NCBI GenBank assembly: GCA_036768485.1
Contig: JAVLUZ010000145.1
Location: 1,560,785-1,624,784, forward strand
DNA length: 64,000 nt
Source of the DNA: Mermis nigrescens
Lineage: Eukaryota > Nematoda > Enoplea > Mermithida > Mermithidae
Reading direction: 5' to 3'
Under the pieces are notes generated by a model. That model had not been told where the DNA came from. It worked only from the letters and a program-made list of their open reading frames with translations, and made no database searches. Shown here piece by piece: positions 53,898 to 64,000 of the stretch (position 1 is the stretch's first letter; every line of letters begins with the position of its first letter). The position numbers were made by a program, and so were the translations under genes.

Positions 53898-54220
53898 TTT
53901 ACATGTGCATCTGCATTCAGCTGTTTGAATCTTAAAATACTTAGGTCGATTAGACGTTTGCGTAGGTCAAGAAAGGCTAATTAACGAAACCCATAGCTTT
54001 TGTAATATTGATCATAGACGGATGAATATTTTTTTCCGCGCTTTCTTTCAACATGTTCTAAGTACTGAGCGAAAAAATCCGCTCTTCTGAAGTTTATTTC
54101 ATAGTATCCTGAAAGTACCATATTCTTAACTTACTCCGCAACAGACAAATCAGCAATATTTCTGAAAAAATTTCGGGGGGGGGGGCATGTGCCCCCAATG
54201 CCCCTATAGCTACGCCTATG

Positions 54221-55842
54221 TATCCAAGTAGATAACGAGGGACTTATTTGCAATTAATTCCATAAGTTAGCAGGCGACGAAACATAAAGAGACAGGACAA
54301 TAATTTTCAATTGAAGAACTCTCTTAAGTTTCTTCAAAAAGTGGGCGCATTATCCATCGGGTTCGAGTGAATGCGATGGGTTAAGCATACTTGAAGATTC
54401 AGACATTTAAATTAAAATATACACGATTACAGTAGATAAGACCGTTTGCTCAGTGTGTTACTAAATAGACGAAATTTTGTTACTTTATATGAATAAAATA
54501 TTTCATGCTTTCTTTGCAATAACTTGCCCTACAAGCAAACGCATGGATAACTATACCCCATTTTATTCAGACACGATATATTCGCTATGCGATCGATTCT
54601 TTCGTACCAGGTTATTGTACCGTCTCAGGAATTTTGAGGTAGGCTGTCGAATTAGATTTTTCTGCGCACATTTTTAAGTGATATTTGCATTCCTATGTAT
54701 CTTGAATTCCATCTGAATCCAATTTGAATTAAAATGAGAGCCAAATTACTTGACGAAAAATGTTAGACTTCGTTATCATCAGCAAAAACATATGTACTTA
54801 TAGTCTTTTTCACGAAATCTTGTGCATGGACAGCAATTCTTGAGTCAGTCGATGTACGTAAATCGACTACAAAAGCGGTTAAAACTAAAGCAGCAATCGC
54901 CATACTGTGCATAGAAAGCGATAAGCATTTGAAGTTTTACTGTGCACAAGTGCATTACAGTAACCTACCTAGAACAACTTTTGCAGCTGCTCGTTAGATT
55001 GCTGAAAACTGTTTTTCATACACAAGCTTCCGTGAAATAGACGATAGTCTATCTTTTACCCTGGTGCATGAAATCGCACCATAAGAAAACGTCTTATTCC
55101 TGAAATACACGATTTCTCCTTTGTGCGGCAGAGCCGGGACAATCGGATCGTCTGTCGAGCAGTAAAGAAATGAAAGTTACAGCAGTGCATTAAAATTCAA
55201 TTTCCGAGCGTCTTCGTGCAATAAATTAAAAAACAGACTATAAAATCACTGTTCGATGTTAGTACATAGCTGATTGAAAATAAAGTCTATCATTTCTCTG
55301 CTGTACTACAGTAATTAGAAAGGACTAAAATGGATAAATTAATTGAAAGAAATGCTGCCGCGATGCCGCCAGATGTGATGAATGAAAGTTTGGCAATTCG
55401 TGTAGCTGGTTCACATATGTATCAACATAGTCATATTATAAGGGCGTATGTGTGCAGTCGATAGCATCTGAGGAAACGAGAGAAAGTTGCTGGCAGTCGG
55501 ATTCGAAACGTGGACTCTTTGCTCTAGAGTCCAGAACCATAACCAATCGACTAACGCTGGTTAATTTTCGATAAAGATTGCAAGGTATTCGTGATGTTTT
55601 GCTGGTTTACCAGCTGATTAGGCTTAGGCTTAGTATCATGGACTGACCAAAATGTTGGTGCCAGCGTTTAAAATAAGCCTGATGCCGAAAGTTTGGCTGG
55701 TTTAGCTCTCGTAGTTAGCTTGACTTGAACCTGCCCGAAAATCCAATCGTCTTTTGTCGGATTAGACGATTTCAGAAAACATGACATTTCGGGCGTGCGT
55801 GTTGGAATTTTTTTTGTTTTTATCTTTTAGGTACTCCTTATG
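54221..55842. other. Unclassified stretch
   Basis: No element boundary could be assigned. A 44-codon frame at 55330-55464 (MDKLIERNAAAMPPDVMN) and a tRNA-like segment are the only notable items. Confidence 0.35.
55489..55562 (-). tRNA. tRNA-like sequence, probably pseudogene or SINE head
   Basis: The 74-nt segment has an A-box-like TTAGTCGATTGGTTATGG and a B-box-like GTTTCGAATCC at tRNA spacing on the minus strand. The acceptor arms do not pair, the T stem is weak and no anticodon can be assigned with confidence. Hence not a functional tRNA call. Confidence 0.3.
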
Positions 55843-56648
55843 GGAGTAAGTTAAGAATATGGTGTTTTAAGGATACTATGAAATAAACTTCAAAAGAGCG
55901 GATTTTTTGCTCAGTACTTAGAACATGTTTAAAGAAAGCGCGGAAAAAATATTCATCCGTCTATGATCAATATCACAAAAGCTATGGGTTTCGTTAATTA
56001 GCCTCTTCTCGACCTACGCAAGCATCTACTCGACCTAAGAATCTGAAGATTCAAACAGCTGAATGCAGAATCACACGTAGATACCCAATTTACGTCGATA
56101 TAAGCATCTATACATCGACCTAAGCATCTATACATCTACCTGAGCATCTATACATCGACCTAAGCATCTATACATCGACCTAAGCATCTATACATTGACC
56201 TCAGCGGGAGCGACCACGGCCTAAGCAGCTTGAAACACCTTTTCAGATATACTAAGCCTAAGTTTATTAGAAGCAAAAACTTGAATTTTCCTATATCTTA
56301 TCAAGTAAAACCGAAAAACATGCAAAAAAAGAAAAGTTATTTAAAACTTCAAACAGCTTTCCGCGCCTTTTTTCTTCTTTTTCCTTCATTGCTATGCTTC
56401 TTTCCATAGTTTCAGCCCATATTATTTATTTCTGACAACTGTGTAAGTCCTTGGATCGAGCCGTTTAACGGTCCCACCCAACACTCAAATCTACAGTTGC
56501 CTGCAACTTTGCAAGTATAGGCTCAGATTTTCACCAAATTTTTTTCCGCGTTTCAATTTAGCATGTTCTACCAGTTTGGCACAAAAATTTTGGCATTCCG
56601 TATTCGTTTTGCTCCTTTTCTAAAAGTACCATATTCTTAACTTTTGCC
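55843..56648. mobile_element. Family G element, short copy
   Basis: The ends are GGAGTAAGTTAAGAATATGG and CCATATTCTTAACTTTTGCC. Colinear in reverse with 50764-54137 but lacking its LINE and its tandem-array insertion. The flanks CCTTATG and CCTTACG may be a diverged duplication. Contains the ~21-bp repeats at 56090-56200. Confidence 0.75.
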
Positions 56649-57160
56649 TTACGCTCCTGGTACTATTGCATAATCTGTTCCTCGAAAAATTCCAAACAAA
56701 TTATTTTGGAACAAAACTTTATCGTGTGATGAAAGATTAAAAATCCTAAACTTAGAACGACTCAAAACCCGTCGTATCCACACTGATCTTGTTTTTGCTT
56801 TTAAAATTGTTAAATAAAATATTGACATTTAAAAATTTTTGAGCTTAAACTAGTGATCGACCGGGGCCCCGGCCCTGGCAATCCCCGGCCATTTTTCAGC
56901 ATCCCCGGCCGGGGCAAGGTCAAGAAATGGCCGGGGCCGGGAAAAATTTATTGTAATTCGTATTTTGTACAGGCTGTGATACTGGCACTTATTTATCAAT
57001 GAGCAGTGTTAATTTTGAGAACTGTACTGATTAGACCATATGTATACTTACTTAGTCCTTGTTATAACTGCTACTGTGTATAAATGAGCTGTTACTGGAT
57101 AAATGTCCAGGAAAATCTGCATGTTTTCGATTCCTCCACTTAACTTATTTAAACTAAATG

Positions 57161-57793
57161 GGAGTATATTGAGAATAAGGTGATCTTGTCAAATTTTCAA
57201 AAAAAACGTGATTTTATGCCTTTTCAAACAATAATCTTCAAGTTAGAGGTCGAAAAAACTGTCGGAAAACCATGTGAGTGAAAAAAAAATTTCGAAAAAA
57301 ATTTTGTCAAAGATGTTTTTCACTCTCATGGTTGACAGATCGTGTTTTCAACATCTACGTTATAGATTATTGTTTGAAAAGGCATACAATCACGTTATTT
57401 TGAAAATTTGTACTTAAGTATAAGCATATACATCAACCTGAGTGGGAGCGACCTCGACCTAAGCAGCCTTAACATCTTTTCAGATATACTAAAACCTAAG
57501 CATCTATACATCGACCTGAGCGCGAGCGACCTCGACCTAAGCAGCTTTAAACACCTTTTCAGATATACTAAGCCTAAGTATAATAGAAGTAAAAAGGGCA
57601 ATATTGAGAATAACCCAGTTCGTCTCAATTAATTTGTTATCCTCAAACACATGAATTTCAACAGCCTGTAACTCGGTCAATAATGCCGACCGACACCTAA
57701 TTCTTTCAGATTAGAATTCCTTGACCCTTAATTAGATTAAATCATCCAAGTAAAGTTAATTTCTAGGAGGTCACCTTATTCTCAATATTAGCC
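57161..57793. mobile_element. Family G relative nested in the CCGGGG element
   Basis: The ends are GGAGTATATTGAGAATAAGG and CCTTATTCTCAATATTAGCC. Exact 8-bp duplication ACTAAATG (57153-57160 and 57794-57801). Contains an inverted pair at 57210-57400 and two partial 21-bp repeat clusters. Confidence 0.8.
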
Positions 57794-58090
57794 ACTAAAT
57801 GCTACTTTTAACTCATTCATTCATAGCTATGGCTAAAAGAGTTGACAAATACGTTCTATTTCTAGTTGGAAATTGTACGTTTTCAACAAACTATTTTCAC
57901 AAAAAACACTTCTACATTACCAGAAAATTAAGCGGTGGACTATTATTAGCCGACTATTTTGTTGTACGAGCTTCTTGTGCTTGTACAAAGATCTCCGAAA
58001 AGTCTTTGTATGAGCTAACAAATTTTTGTAGCTATATTATATCAATATATTTTTAAACATACACATTTTCGCATACTATCCAGTATGTGA

Positions 58091-58577
58091 CAGTGTTTTT
58101 TTGTACAATGTACCTTTGTATATACATGAACAAAGATGGTACCCAGAAGTCTTAGTACATTTTGTACCAGTGTTTTTTTTTGTATATGGTTTGTTTTTGC
58201 ATGTACAAAGATGGTCCCCAAAGTCTTTGTACATTTTGTACACACAAATTTTTGGTTACTATAATATAGTACAGTAGCGATTTTAGTGTGGTAAAACAGG
58301 GTCTTTTGACTTTCGATTGTATATTTTAGCTAATTTCTGGGTTTCAAACGCCAAAAATTACTAAAATTGTCTTAAAACGGCGCAAAGCGCCTAAAAATTT
58401 GACATTTTTCCATTCTAAATACAAATTTTGCCATTTCAAAGATATATAGGACAGACAATTTTTAATATCCAAGCAAAGCGCCGAAAATTTTGGAATTTTA
58501 CACTTTTTCACAGTGTTTATCTTCCCGAAAAGTCTTTGTACATCGGAAAAATCTTTGGTGAATACAAAAAGACACTG
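58091..58577 (-). mobile_element. Family H element
   Basis: Starts CAGTGTTTTTTTGTAC and ends GAATACAAAAAGACACTG, with one internal unit including CGGCGCAAAGCGCC. A second CAGTG end at 58167 suggests nested or duplicated termini. Confidence 0.7.
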
Positions 58578-58579
58578 TT

Positions 58580-59060
58580 TTGTACATGCAAATTTTTGTA
58601 TACTTTAATATGGTACAGTAACGATTTCAGTGTGGTAGAACATAGTTTTTCGACCTTTAGTAGTGTATTTGGCTAATTTTTGGGTTTCTGAATATTTGAC
58701 ATTTTTCCATTCTAAACGCAGTGTTGCTTATTACAACATTTAATCCGCATATTACAATTTTTGTAATATTTTTGATTTTGTAGTAGAAGTTGTTTCAGCT
58801 TTCTCAGTCGAGTTTTATGTGTGAATTCCATCAAAGGCTCATAAAAATTTTGGCACTCCGCGCCGAAAAATATTGTCAACTAAATTCAGGCCGAATTATC
58901 ACATTTAGAAGCGCGATCTTTTTGTATTCGGCGAAGATTTTCGCTGATGTACAAAGACGTTTCAGGACCGTCTTTGTACATGTACAAAGATTTTTGAAGT
59001 ACAAAAACTGTAAAGGTGTAGAATTCTCATTGCAAATTCTACTATTTTAAAAATTTTGAG
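58580..59060. mobile_element. Partial family H copies
   Basis: AATATGGTACAGTAACGATT near 58610 and TTTTTGTATTCGGCGAAGAT near 58920 mark two incomplete H pieces. Confidence 0.5.
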
Positions 59061-59089
59061 GGAGGGGTAGCGGCTGCAAAAATGGAGCC

Positions 59090-59395
59090 GCTTAACCCCC
59101 TTCCCCTGAAAATGGCCGATAAAAATACATGTGACAGGGGTTTGGGTTATCCCTTATTCACGCTCTGAAGCCCCGAACTTCCTTGAAAGTCAGAAAATAT
59201 TTGACCACCCTCCCCCATTTTTTGGCGAAAACCTGCGCTTTTTTGGCTATTTTTATGTGTTTTTACCATTTTTGATCTAGTCGCTAACCCCCTCCTTCTA
59301 AAAATGGCGAGGGACCCCTACCCTAGATTTCCAGCAGTTACATGTATACTGAGGGACCCTCATAAAATTTTAAGCGATTACACGCATGTTTTATA
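59090..59395. mobile_element. Family C-like remnants
   Basis: AGGGACCCCTACCC and TTTTGGCGAAAACC motifs, ending in GATTACACGCATG. At least two overlapping partial copies. Confidence 0.4.
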
Positions 59396-60394
59396 GTGAT
59401 ACTTTATCTATTTACTCTAGCTCACATTCTAAAATAATGTATCACTTCGTGAAATTCTAATAGTTAGGTACACTTTTCCCATACTAAAAATTAAGCTCAA
59501 AAAGTTCAAAAGGTTTTCACCAAAAATCGTCTGACAGTGACTTGTGTCTTGGACCCTGAGGGGTTAATACCCCTCCCTCCTTATGGGAATGTGTTATGTC
59601 TCATTTATAACATCTATTACCTATTGCATCCAATCGCTAAAGTAGCAGTAGCAGTAGCTGAACATTCAAATGATATAGAGTGTGCTAATAGCAGCGACAT
59701 AGACTTTATTGATGATTCAGACAATGAAACACTGGACTAAATTTGTTTCTTGTGACATAAATAGTAATAAAACTTGATATGAAAAGGCGCACCTAACTGC
59801 GCTTGCCATTTACTACTGAATGGAGCAGTCGCTCATTATTTCTTTTCCTATGCTCACCCCAAGTATGTGTCATGCAATAATATTTTCCTTGTCTGAGCCC
59901 GGCCAGCCCCGGCCGATGCCAGGGATTTTTCAGCCCCGGTACCGCCCCGGCCAAAAAAGTCGCCCCGGTTGATCACTAGCTTGAACTGTTCATCAAACAA
60001 TCACGTTTGGATTGTAGAAAACATGACAATGCGAATAGGGTGGCTGAAATTTGGGGCATTCTCCTGCAAAATACAGTTGACTCTGATCCTTTAGTTTTTA
60101 GAAATATAATTTCGGAAATTGATTTTAGTGTTTTTTCTTAAAAGGCGTAACATAAGAGCATTTTGCCTTACGCTCGTGGTACTATTGCATTATCTGTTCC
60201 TTTATGTGCATACTTTGTTTTATCTACATTGTGTATTATTTTTACATTGACTATGCATTTTTTACCTACTTTTTATGTGTTTCTTTCTTATACTTTCACC
60301 GAATAAATTTTCTTCTTCTTTTTGAAGTCGGGTCATTGAACTCATCACGTGCTATGTCCTTTTGTTCAGTCGTCTCATCGATTCTTTTCCCATT

Positions 60395-61310
60395 TTGCAG
60401 CCAGGATTTTTGCTAGGGGAAATCCGAAAAATTTCTTCATCTAAAACCCCACAAAAGCGGGCGGGACCATTAAATAACGTGTTTATTGAGCTTTTCACAT
60501 CGTCCTGATTTATTTAAGCAATAAAAAATTTATTTTTTGAAAGTTTTTTGTTTAAATGCTTATTATGCGCTTGAAACGCTAAGTTTTTGACCTTTCCTGC
60601 AACAAAACGATAGAAACTGCCATAAGATAAAAGGAATCGGCGCAAAGCGCCGACTCTTCGATTTTACATCCTAGAACAGCATCATGCAACCATAATGCTC
60701 AGTTCTTGAACATGTCGAAATTTTCCCTAGAGGTGATCCATCTAATCCCACCACATGTTCCGATCCTTTTCTTCTACCAATATCTAGTGCGACCGAGCAA
60801 GATCCTGGATTATTTGGAATACGTGTCAATAATATGTTCCGATGTCAGTTTAGTCTATTCCATTTTTCATTCATTTATCTATTCACTGTAATTTGCAAAA
60901 GTTTAATTTGTTTAACAAATAGGTTCATTGCAGTTACACATATTTACACTGGCGTAGCTAGTTGGGGGATTCCCTAATGAGGAAAATTTCGACATGTTTA
61001 AGAGCTGAGTAATATAATTGTATGATGATGTTTTCCGACAAAAAATCGAAAAGTCGGCGTTTTCCGCAGATTTCTTTTATGTTTTTTCAGTTTCTATCGT
61101 TTTGTTGCAGGGTAAATCAAACAAATAGCGCTTCTAGCGCATAATAAGCATTTTTTCTTCAAAAAGGTTGTAAAATTTCAAATGAAAAAATTTAATCTTT
61201 CTATTGCTTAAATAGTGCAGGACGATGTGAAAAGCCCACAAAACACGTTATTCAACGGCCCCCGCCCGTTTTTATGGATTTTTAAATAATAAAAAATTGG
61301 CTATGCCTAT
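60395..61310. mobile_element. Inverted pair of small hAT-like elements
   Basis: Sequence from AAAAGCGGGCGGGACCATT (60454), TTCACATCGTCCTG and TTTTGTTGCAGG reappears in reverse complement at 61095-61275. A terminus CACTGGCGTAGCTAGTTGGG begins near 60949 and a matching GGCTATGCCTATG lies near 61300. Contains a perfect CGGCGCAAAGCGCCG near 60640. Confidence 0.55.
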
Positions 61311-61344
61311 GCATATTTAAGTCCCGATTAGCAAACTTTGATTT

Positions 61345-61560
61345 ATCTACTAATACTAATACTAATACTTTATTCGGAAAGAAGACACAAGGATACAACA
61401 TCTGAATACCTTCTGGGGCGCGCTTAAAATTTATAACTTCATTGACTCGAATGTCCCGTTTCTAGTACATTACAATATCCGAACCCCTTATGAATTATTA
61501 TTGATTTTGTATTTTTATCAGTAATAAACTTCTTCACGCTCTTTTTCACGTTCAGGTGTT
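61345..61560 (-). mobile_element. LINE-like 3' end with (TATTAG)n tail
   Basis: On the minus strand TTCCGAATAAAG is followed by three TATTAG units, the form of a non-LTR 3' end. No coding part is left. Confidence 0.4.
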
Positions 61561-61688
61561 GTCACGAAAGTTTGATTAGATAATTACTTTTTTGAACATT
61601 CCCAAAACGAAAGATGGCGACGAAGCAAATGACAAAAAAGAAGAAGGTGATAACGTAGGACATCTAAATAAAAAAGTTCAGTATTTTG

Positions 61689-63025
61689 TAGGGATGCAAC
61701 GTGTCCAGATTTTTTGGAATATCGGGTCCGGGTCCACGAGAATTTGTGAATTATGTCTTATATGTACGAAATGGTCTATTATTCATATACAGCTAATTTT
61801 CAATGCACTCAGATTGCGTGATTGCTTCTTATTTTCAGAATGTCAGTCAACAAGAAGTTAAAGTTCCTGAATAAGTGATCCGAATAATTATTTATACATC
61901 TTAAGGTGATATATGTCTATAATTTTTTTAGCAAAAAGTGGGGCAGAAAGATCCAGATTTGAGACGTATTGATAAAAAATTGCTCGAATTATTGCGGATA
62001 GACGTCTAGAAGCATGATTTACTGCTTGATTTCCTGTATTTATAGCATTTGATGCGAAACATCGAAATTTTTAATTGAAAATAGAAGAAAACTGTGCAAA
62101 AATAGCTATTTCTGCTGTTAAAATTGTTTTGAAACCTACATGAACAGGTAATGGCTTCCAGGCAGTCTTTTTTTGTACAAGGTCCTTTTGTACATGTGTA
62201 TACAAAGATGATCCCTAAAAGTCTTCGTACATTTTGTGCACACAAATTTTTGAGTACTATGATATAGTATGGTAGCGACTTTAATGTGGTAAAAACAGAG
62301 TTGTTGACCTTTGGTAGAGTATTTTAGCTATGTAATTCCTGGTTTTATGAGGGCAAAAATCATTAAGATCGTCTTAAAACGGCGCGAAGCACTGAAAAAT
62401 TTGACATGCTTCCTTCGAAATGCGATTTCTGCTATAATAAAGATATATAGGAAACACAATTATACACAATTACTCATTTCGGCGTGAAGCGCCGGAAATG
62501 TTTGCGAATTTTAGACCTTTTTTGCACTTTTTAGTATTCCAAAAATTTTTGTTCATGTACAAAGACGGTTCCGAAAAGTCTTTGTACATCGGTAAAATCT
62601 TTGCCGAATAAAAACCGTGCTCCAGGTCGCCAAGAAAGTAAATAAATGTCATCCGGCGCTGCGCCGGAAAATTTTGAGAAATTATGGTCACTGACGGATA
62701 AAAATCATTGCAAGTTGCATAAAATTCTTTATCTCGCCGAATATTTTTGGCTCATGGGGGCAGCTGCCCCTGACCCTGATTCATTGCCTCTTAAACTAAT
62801 ACAAGTAGATGAATCTGATTGTTTTTGAAATACTATCTGGTATTAATGTGACGATTTAGAAGTTGGAAATAAAGTCTTTAGTCGCCATTCAAGTCTTTCA
62901 TCATTCGCATCTTTTTAAATTTTTTAATACCCGTTACCCGTTATTTTTCAAGCAAAATTTTACCGGTTCCGGGTCCGGGTCTCAAAAATTTTCAATAACG
63001 GGTCCGGGTATCCGTTGCATCCCTA
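61689..63025. mobile_element. hAT-like element with GGGTCC repeats and exact duplication
   Basis: Inverted ends TAGGGATGCAACG and CGTTGCATCCCTA. Exact 8-bp duplication GTATTTTG (61681-61688 and 63026-63033). GGGTCCGGGTC motifs lie inside both ends. 1337 bp, no transposase frame, with an H element nested at about 62165-62625. Confidence 0.9.
62165..62625 (-). mobile_element. Family H element nested in the hAT-like element
   Basis: The ends are GCAGTCTTTTTTTGTAC and GAATAAAAACCGTGC, with similar flanks (CTTCCAGG and CTCCAGGT). One internal unit with two GCGYGAAGC palindromes. Confidence 0.7.
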
Positions 63026-63033
63026 GTATTTTG

Positions 63034-63440
63034 GATGGAAAACCCGCTAGGTATCTTGGACGGGTTCAGTTCAGTGGGCTTTTTCATATTTGAAAAATTG
63101 GGAATGTATATACTCTATTGTGCGAATGTACGTGAATACGTGTAGGTAATTATTAATAAGATAAGGGAGAGTTGAATGTATAATGATTTTTAAGAAAAAT
63201 TTATACGGAATGGCGCAGAATTCCTTTAATTAAGAAAGCCCATTCTGTAGGGAAATAATTTGCAGCTTTTATTATTTTAAGTTTGAAACGAATCGTTGGA
63301 AACTTGACTTCATAATCAGGTTCCAATTTTATTAATAGGTGTAATAAAATACCTCAATTTGTCTTCGATTTTTGTAATGTAAAAATTTTTTAGATTTTGA
63401 TCGTAGATGTACAGGGTTAGTTAGGCCAGGGAGAGGTAAA
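63034..63440. other. AT-rich stretch, nothing recognised
   Basis: No repeat or gene supported. Confidence 0.35.
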
Positions 63441-63442
63441 GC

Positions 63443-63800
63443 GTTTTTTTGTACAAGGTCTGTTTGTACATGTACAACGATGGTCCCTAAAAGCCTTTGT
63501 ACATTTTGTACGCACAAATTTCTAAGGACTATAATATGGTACAGTAGCGAGTTTAGTGTGGTAAAAACAGAGTTGTTCGGCCTTTTGGTAGCTGTATATT
63601 TTAGCAAATTTTTGGGTCTTGAGCTCAAAAATCACTAAGAATCGTCTTAAAACGGCTCGAAGCGCTAAAAAAATTGACATTTTTCCTTTCGAAGTGCAAT
63701 TTCTGCCATTATAAAGGTACATAGAACGCACAATTATTGATCTGAAAATTTTCGCGAATTTTAGACCTTTTTTGCAATTGTTTGTACTATCGTAAATTGA
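63443..63800 (-). mobile_element. Family H element, one end diverged
   Basis: Starts GCGTTTTTTTGTACAAGG and carries AATATGGTACAGTAGCGAGT and GGCTCGAAGCGC. The far end is not CAGTG-like. Confidence 0.6.
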
Positions 63801-64000
63801 GTTTTTGGCTATTTTTACGTCGAAATGCTTGAACACACTATTTTTGGCTCAAATTGCCCGACAGTACCTAATTTTTGGCCCCTTCAGCGGAGGGTGTTAC
63901 CTCTTCTCACCCCTTTCTATTTGCATGGTTGGTTTGGATAGATTTTGAACACTTAACTTAGAGCCGTACGTAAACGTTACCCTTCTCATACTCGTACTCA

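Larger units (their letters stand above)
50764..54137. mobile_element. Family G element with long inverted ends and 9-bp duplication
   Basis: The ends are GGCTAAAGTTAAGAATATGG and CCATATTCTTAACTTACTCC. The flanks are an exact 9-bp GCAACAGAC (50755-50763 and 54138-54146). F copy 1 shows the empty site (reverse complement reads ATTGCAACAGAAAAAT near 22780). A 9-bp duplication fits Mutator-like or foldback elements. Contains a LINE fragment, a ~21-bp tandem array and a nested satellite-like element. Confidence 0.83.
49700..54220 (-). mobile_element. Family F element, copy 2, carrying nested insertions
   Basis: Homologous in reverse to 22734-24205. Ends CCCCTATAGCTACGCCTATG near 54220. Interrupted by a family A MITE (49999-50262) and a 3.4-kb element (50764-54137). 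Has a perfect GGCGCGAAGCGCC at 50691-50703. Confidence 0.72.
56851..59978. mobile_element. hAT-like element with CCGGGG repeats
   Basis: Inverted ends TAGTGATCGACCGGGGC and GCCCCGGTTGATCACTA. Duplication GCTTAAAC/GCTTGAAC (7 of 8). Iterated CCCCGGCC/GGCCGGGG motifs lie inside both ends. The interior is occupied by other elements (G at 57161, H at 58091, C near 59090). No transposase frame. Confidence 0.85.
56649..60200 (+). mobile_element. LINE 3' region split by a hAT-like insertion
   Basis: The left part encodes ERLKILNLERLKTRRIHTDL then VFAFKIV (56728-56812). The right part (59987-60140) encodes NRVAEIWGILLQNTVDSDPL and ends ISEIDFSVFS, stop. Both are parts of a reverse-transcriptase C-terminal region. 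The 3' UTR motif GCCTTACGCTCGTGGTACTA also occurs at 56646, so two LINE copies may meet here. Confidence 0.65.

Noticed and set aside
51724..53928. Several open frames of 60-160 codons rich in W, K, F and S
   Set aside because: They are translations of the GGAAAATGG-rich tandem array on both strands and repeat with its period.
55489..55562. A functional tRNA gene
   Set aside because: A- and B-box-like motifs are present but the acceptor stem does not pair and no anticodon arm is standard.
46799..63025. Search for transposase genes inside the hAT-like elements
   Set aside because: No frame with hAT dimerisation or BED-finger features was seen. All appear non-autonomous.

Overview
The window is AT-rich animal nuclear DNA, most likely from an invertebrate and probably an ecdysozoan such as an arthropod. 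I cannot place it further from sequence alone. The evidence is three spliced, conserved animal genes on the minus strand, GT-AG introns of roughly 0.1 to 7.4 kb, and an intron and intergenic filling made almost wholly of small non-autonomous DNA transposons.

Genes, in + strand order: an unrecognised compact CDS of about 120 codons (4063-4425, minus); a five-exon ZC3H10-type triple CCCH zinc-finger gene (14084-22258, minus); a tryptophan-rich orphan exon (26714-27076, minus); a six-exon lrrc59 gene (29365-40139, minus); and rps14 in two coding exons (41624-45081, minus). Reading phase is continuous across every junction of the three named genes, and the rebuilt proteins have 332, 309 and 151 residues. 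The genes show no functional linkage beyond lying in the same orientation. From about 45.1 kb to the end I see no convincing host gene.

Transposons: at least ten repeat families can be separated by their ends. The labels A, B, C, D, F, G, H, I and J are mine. Family A (ends CAYACRTGGGC, 210-270 bp, 8-bp target duplications, hAT-like) has about 17 copies and often inserts into itself. Families B and C have MITE-like ends without clear duplications. Family D (ends CAGGCCCGTATCCAGG) and family H (CAGTGTTTTTTTGTAC) are hAT-like. Three or four longer hAT-like elements start TAGGGATG or TAGTGATC and carry iterated hexamers (GGATCC, GGGTCC or CCGGGG) just inside their ends. Degenerate LINE 3' ends are also present.

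Tandem and palindromic DNA: 6.5-10 kb is two degenerate satellite-like arrays; 10.1-12.8 kb is a 2.7-kb foldback; 14.3-15.2 kb is a ~50-bp minisatellite beside a splice acceptor; and 51.8-53.9 kb is a 2.1-kb transposon whose body is a ~332-bp tandem array. That last element sits in a second element, which sits in a third. Empty sites elsewhere in the window support two of these insertions.

The most unusual shared signal is a short palindrome, GGCGCGAAGCGCC, present more than 25 times in otherwise unrelated transposon families.
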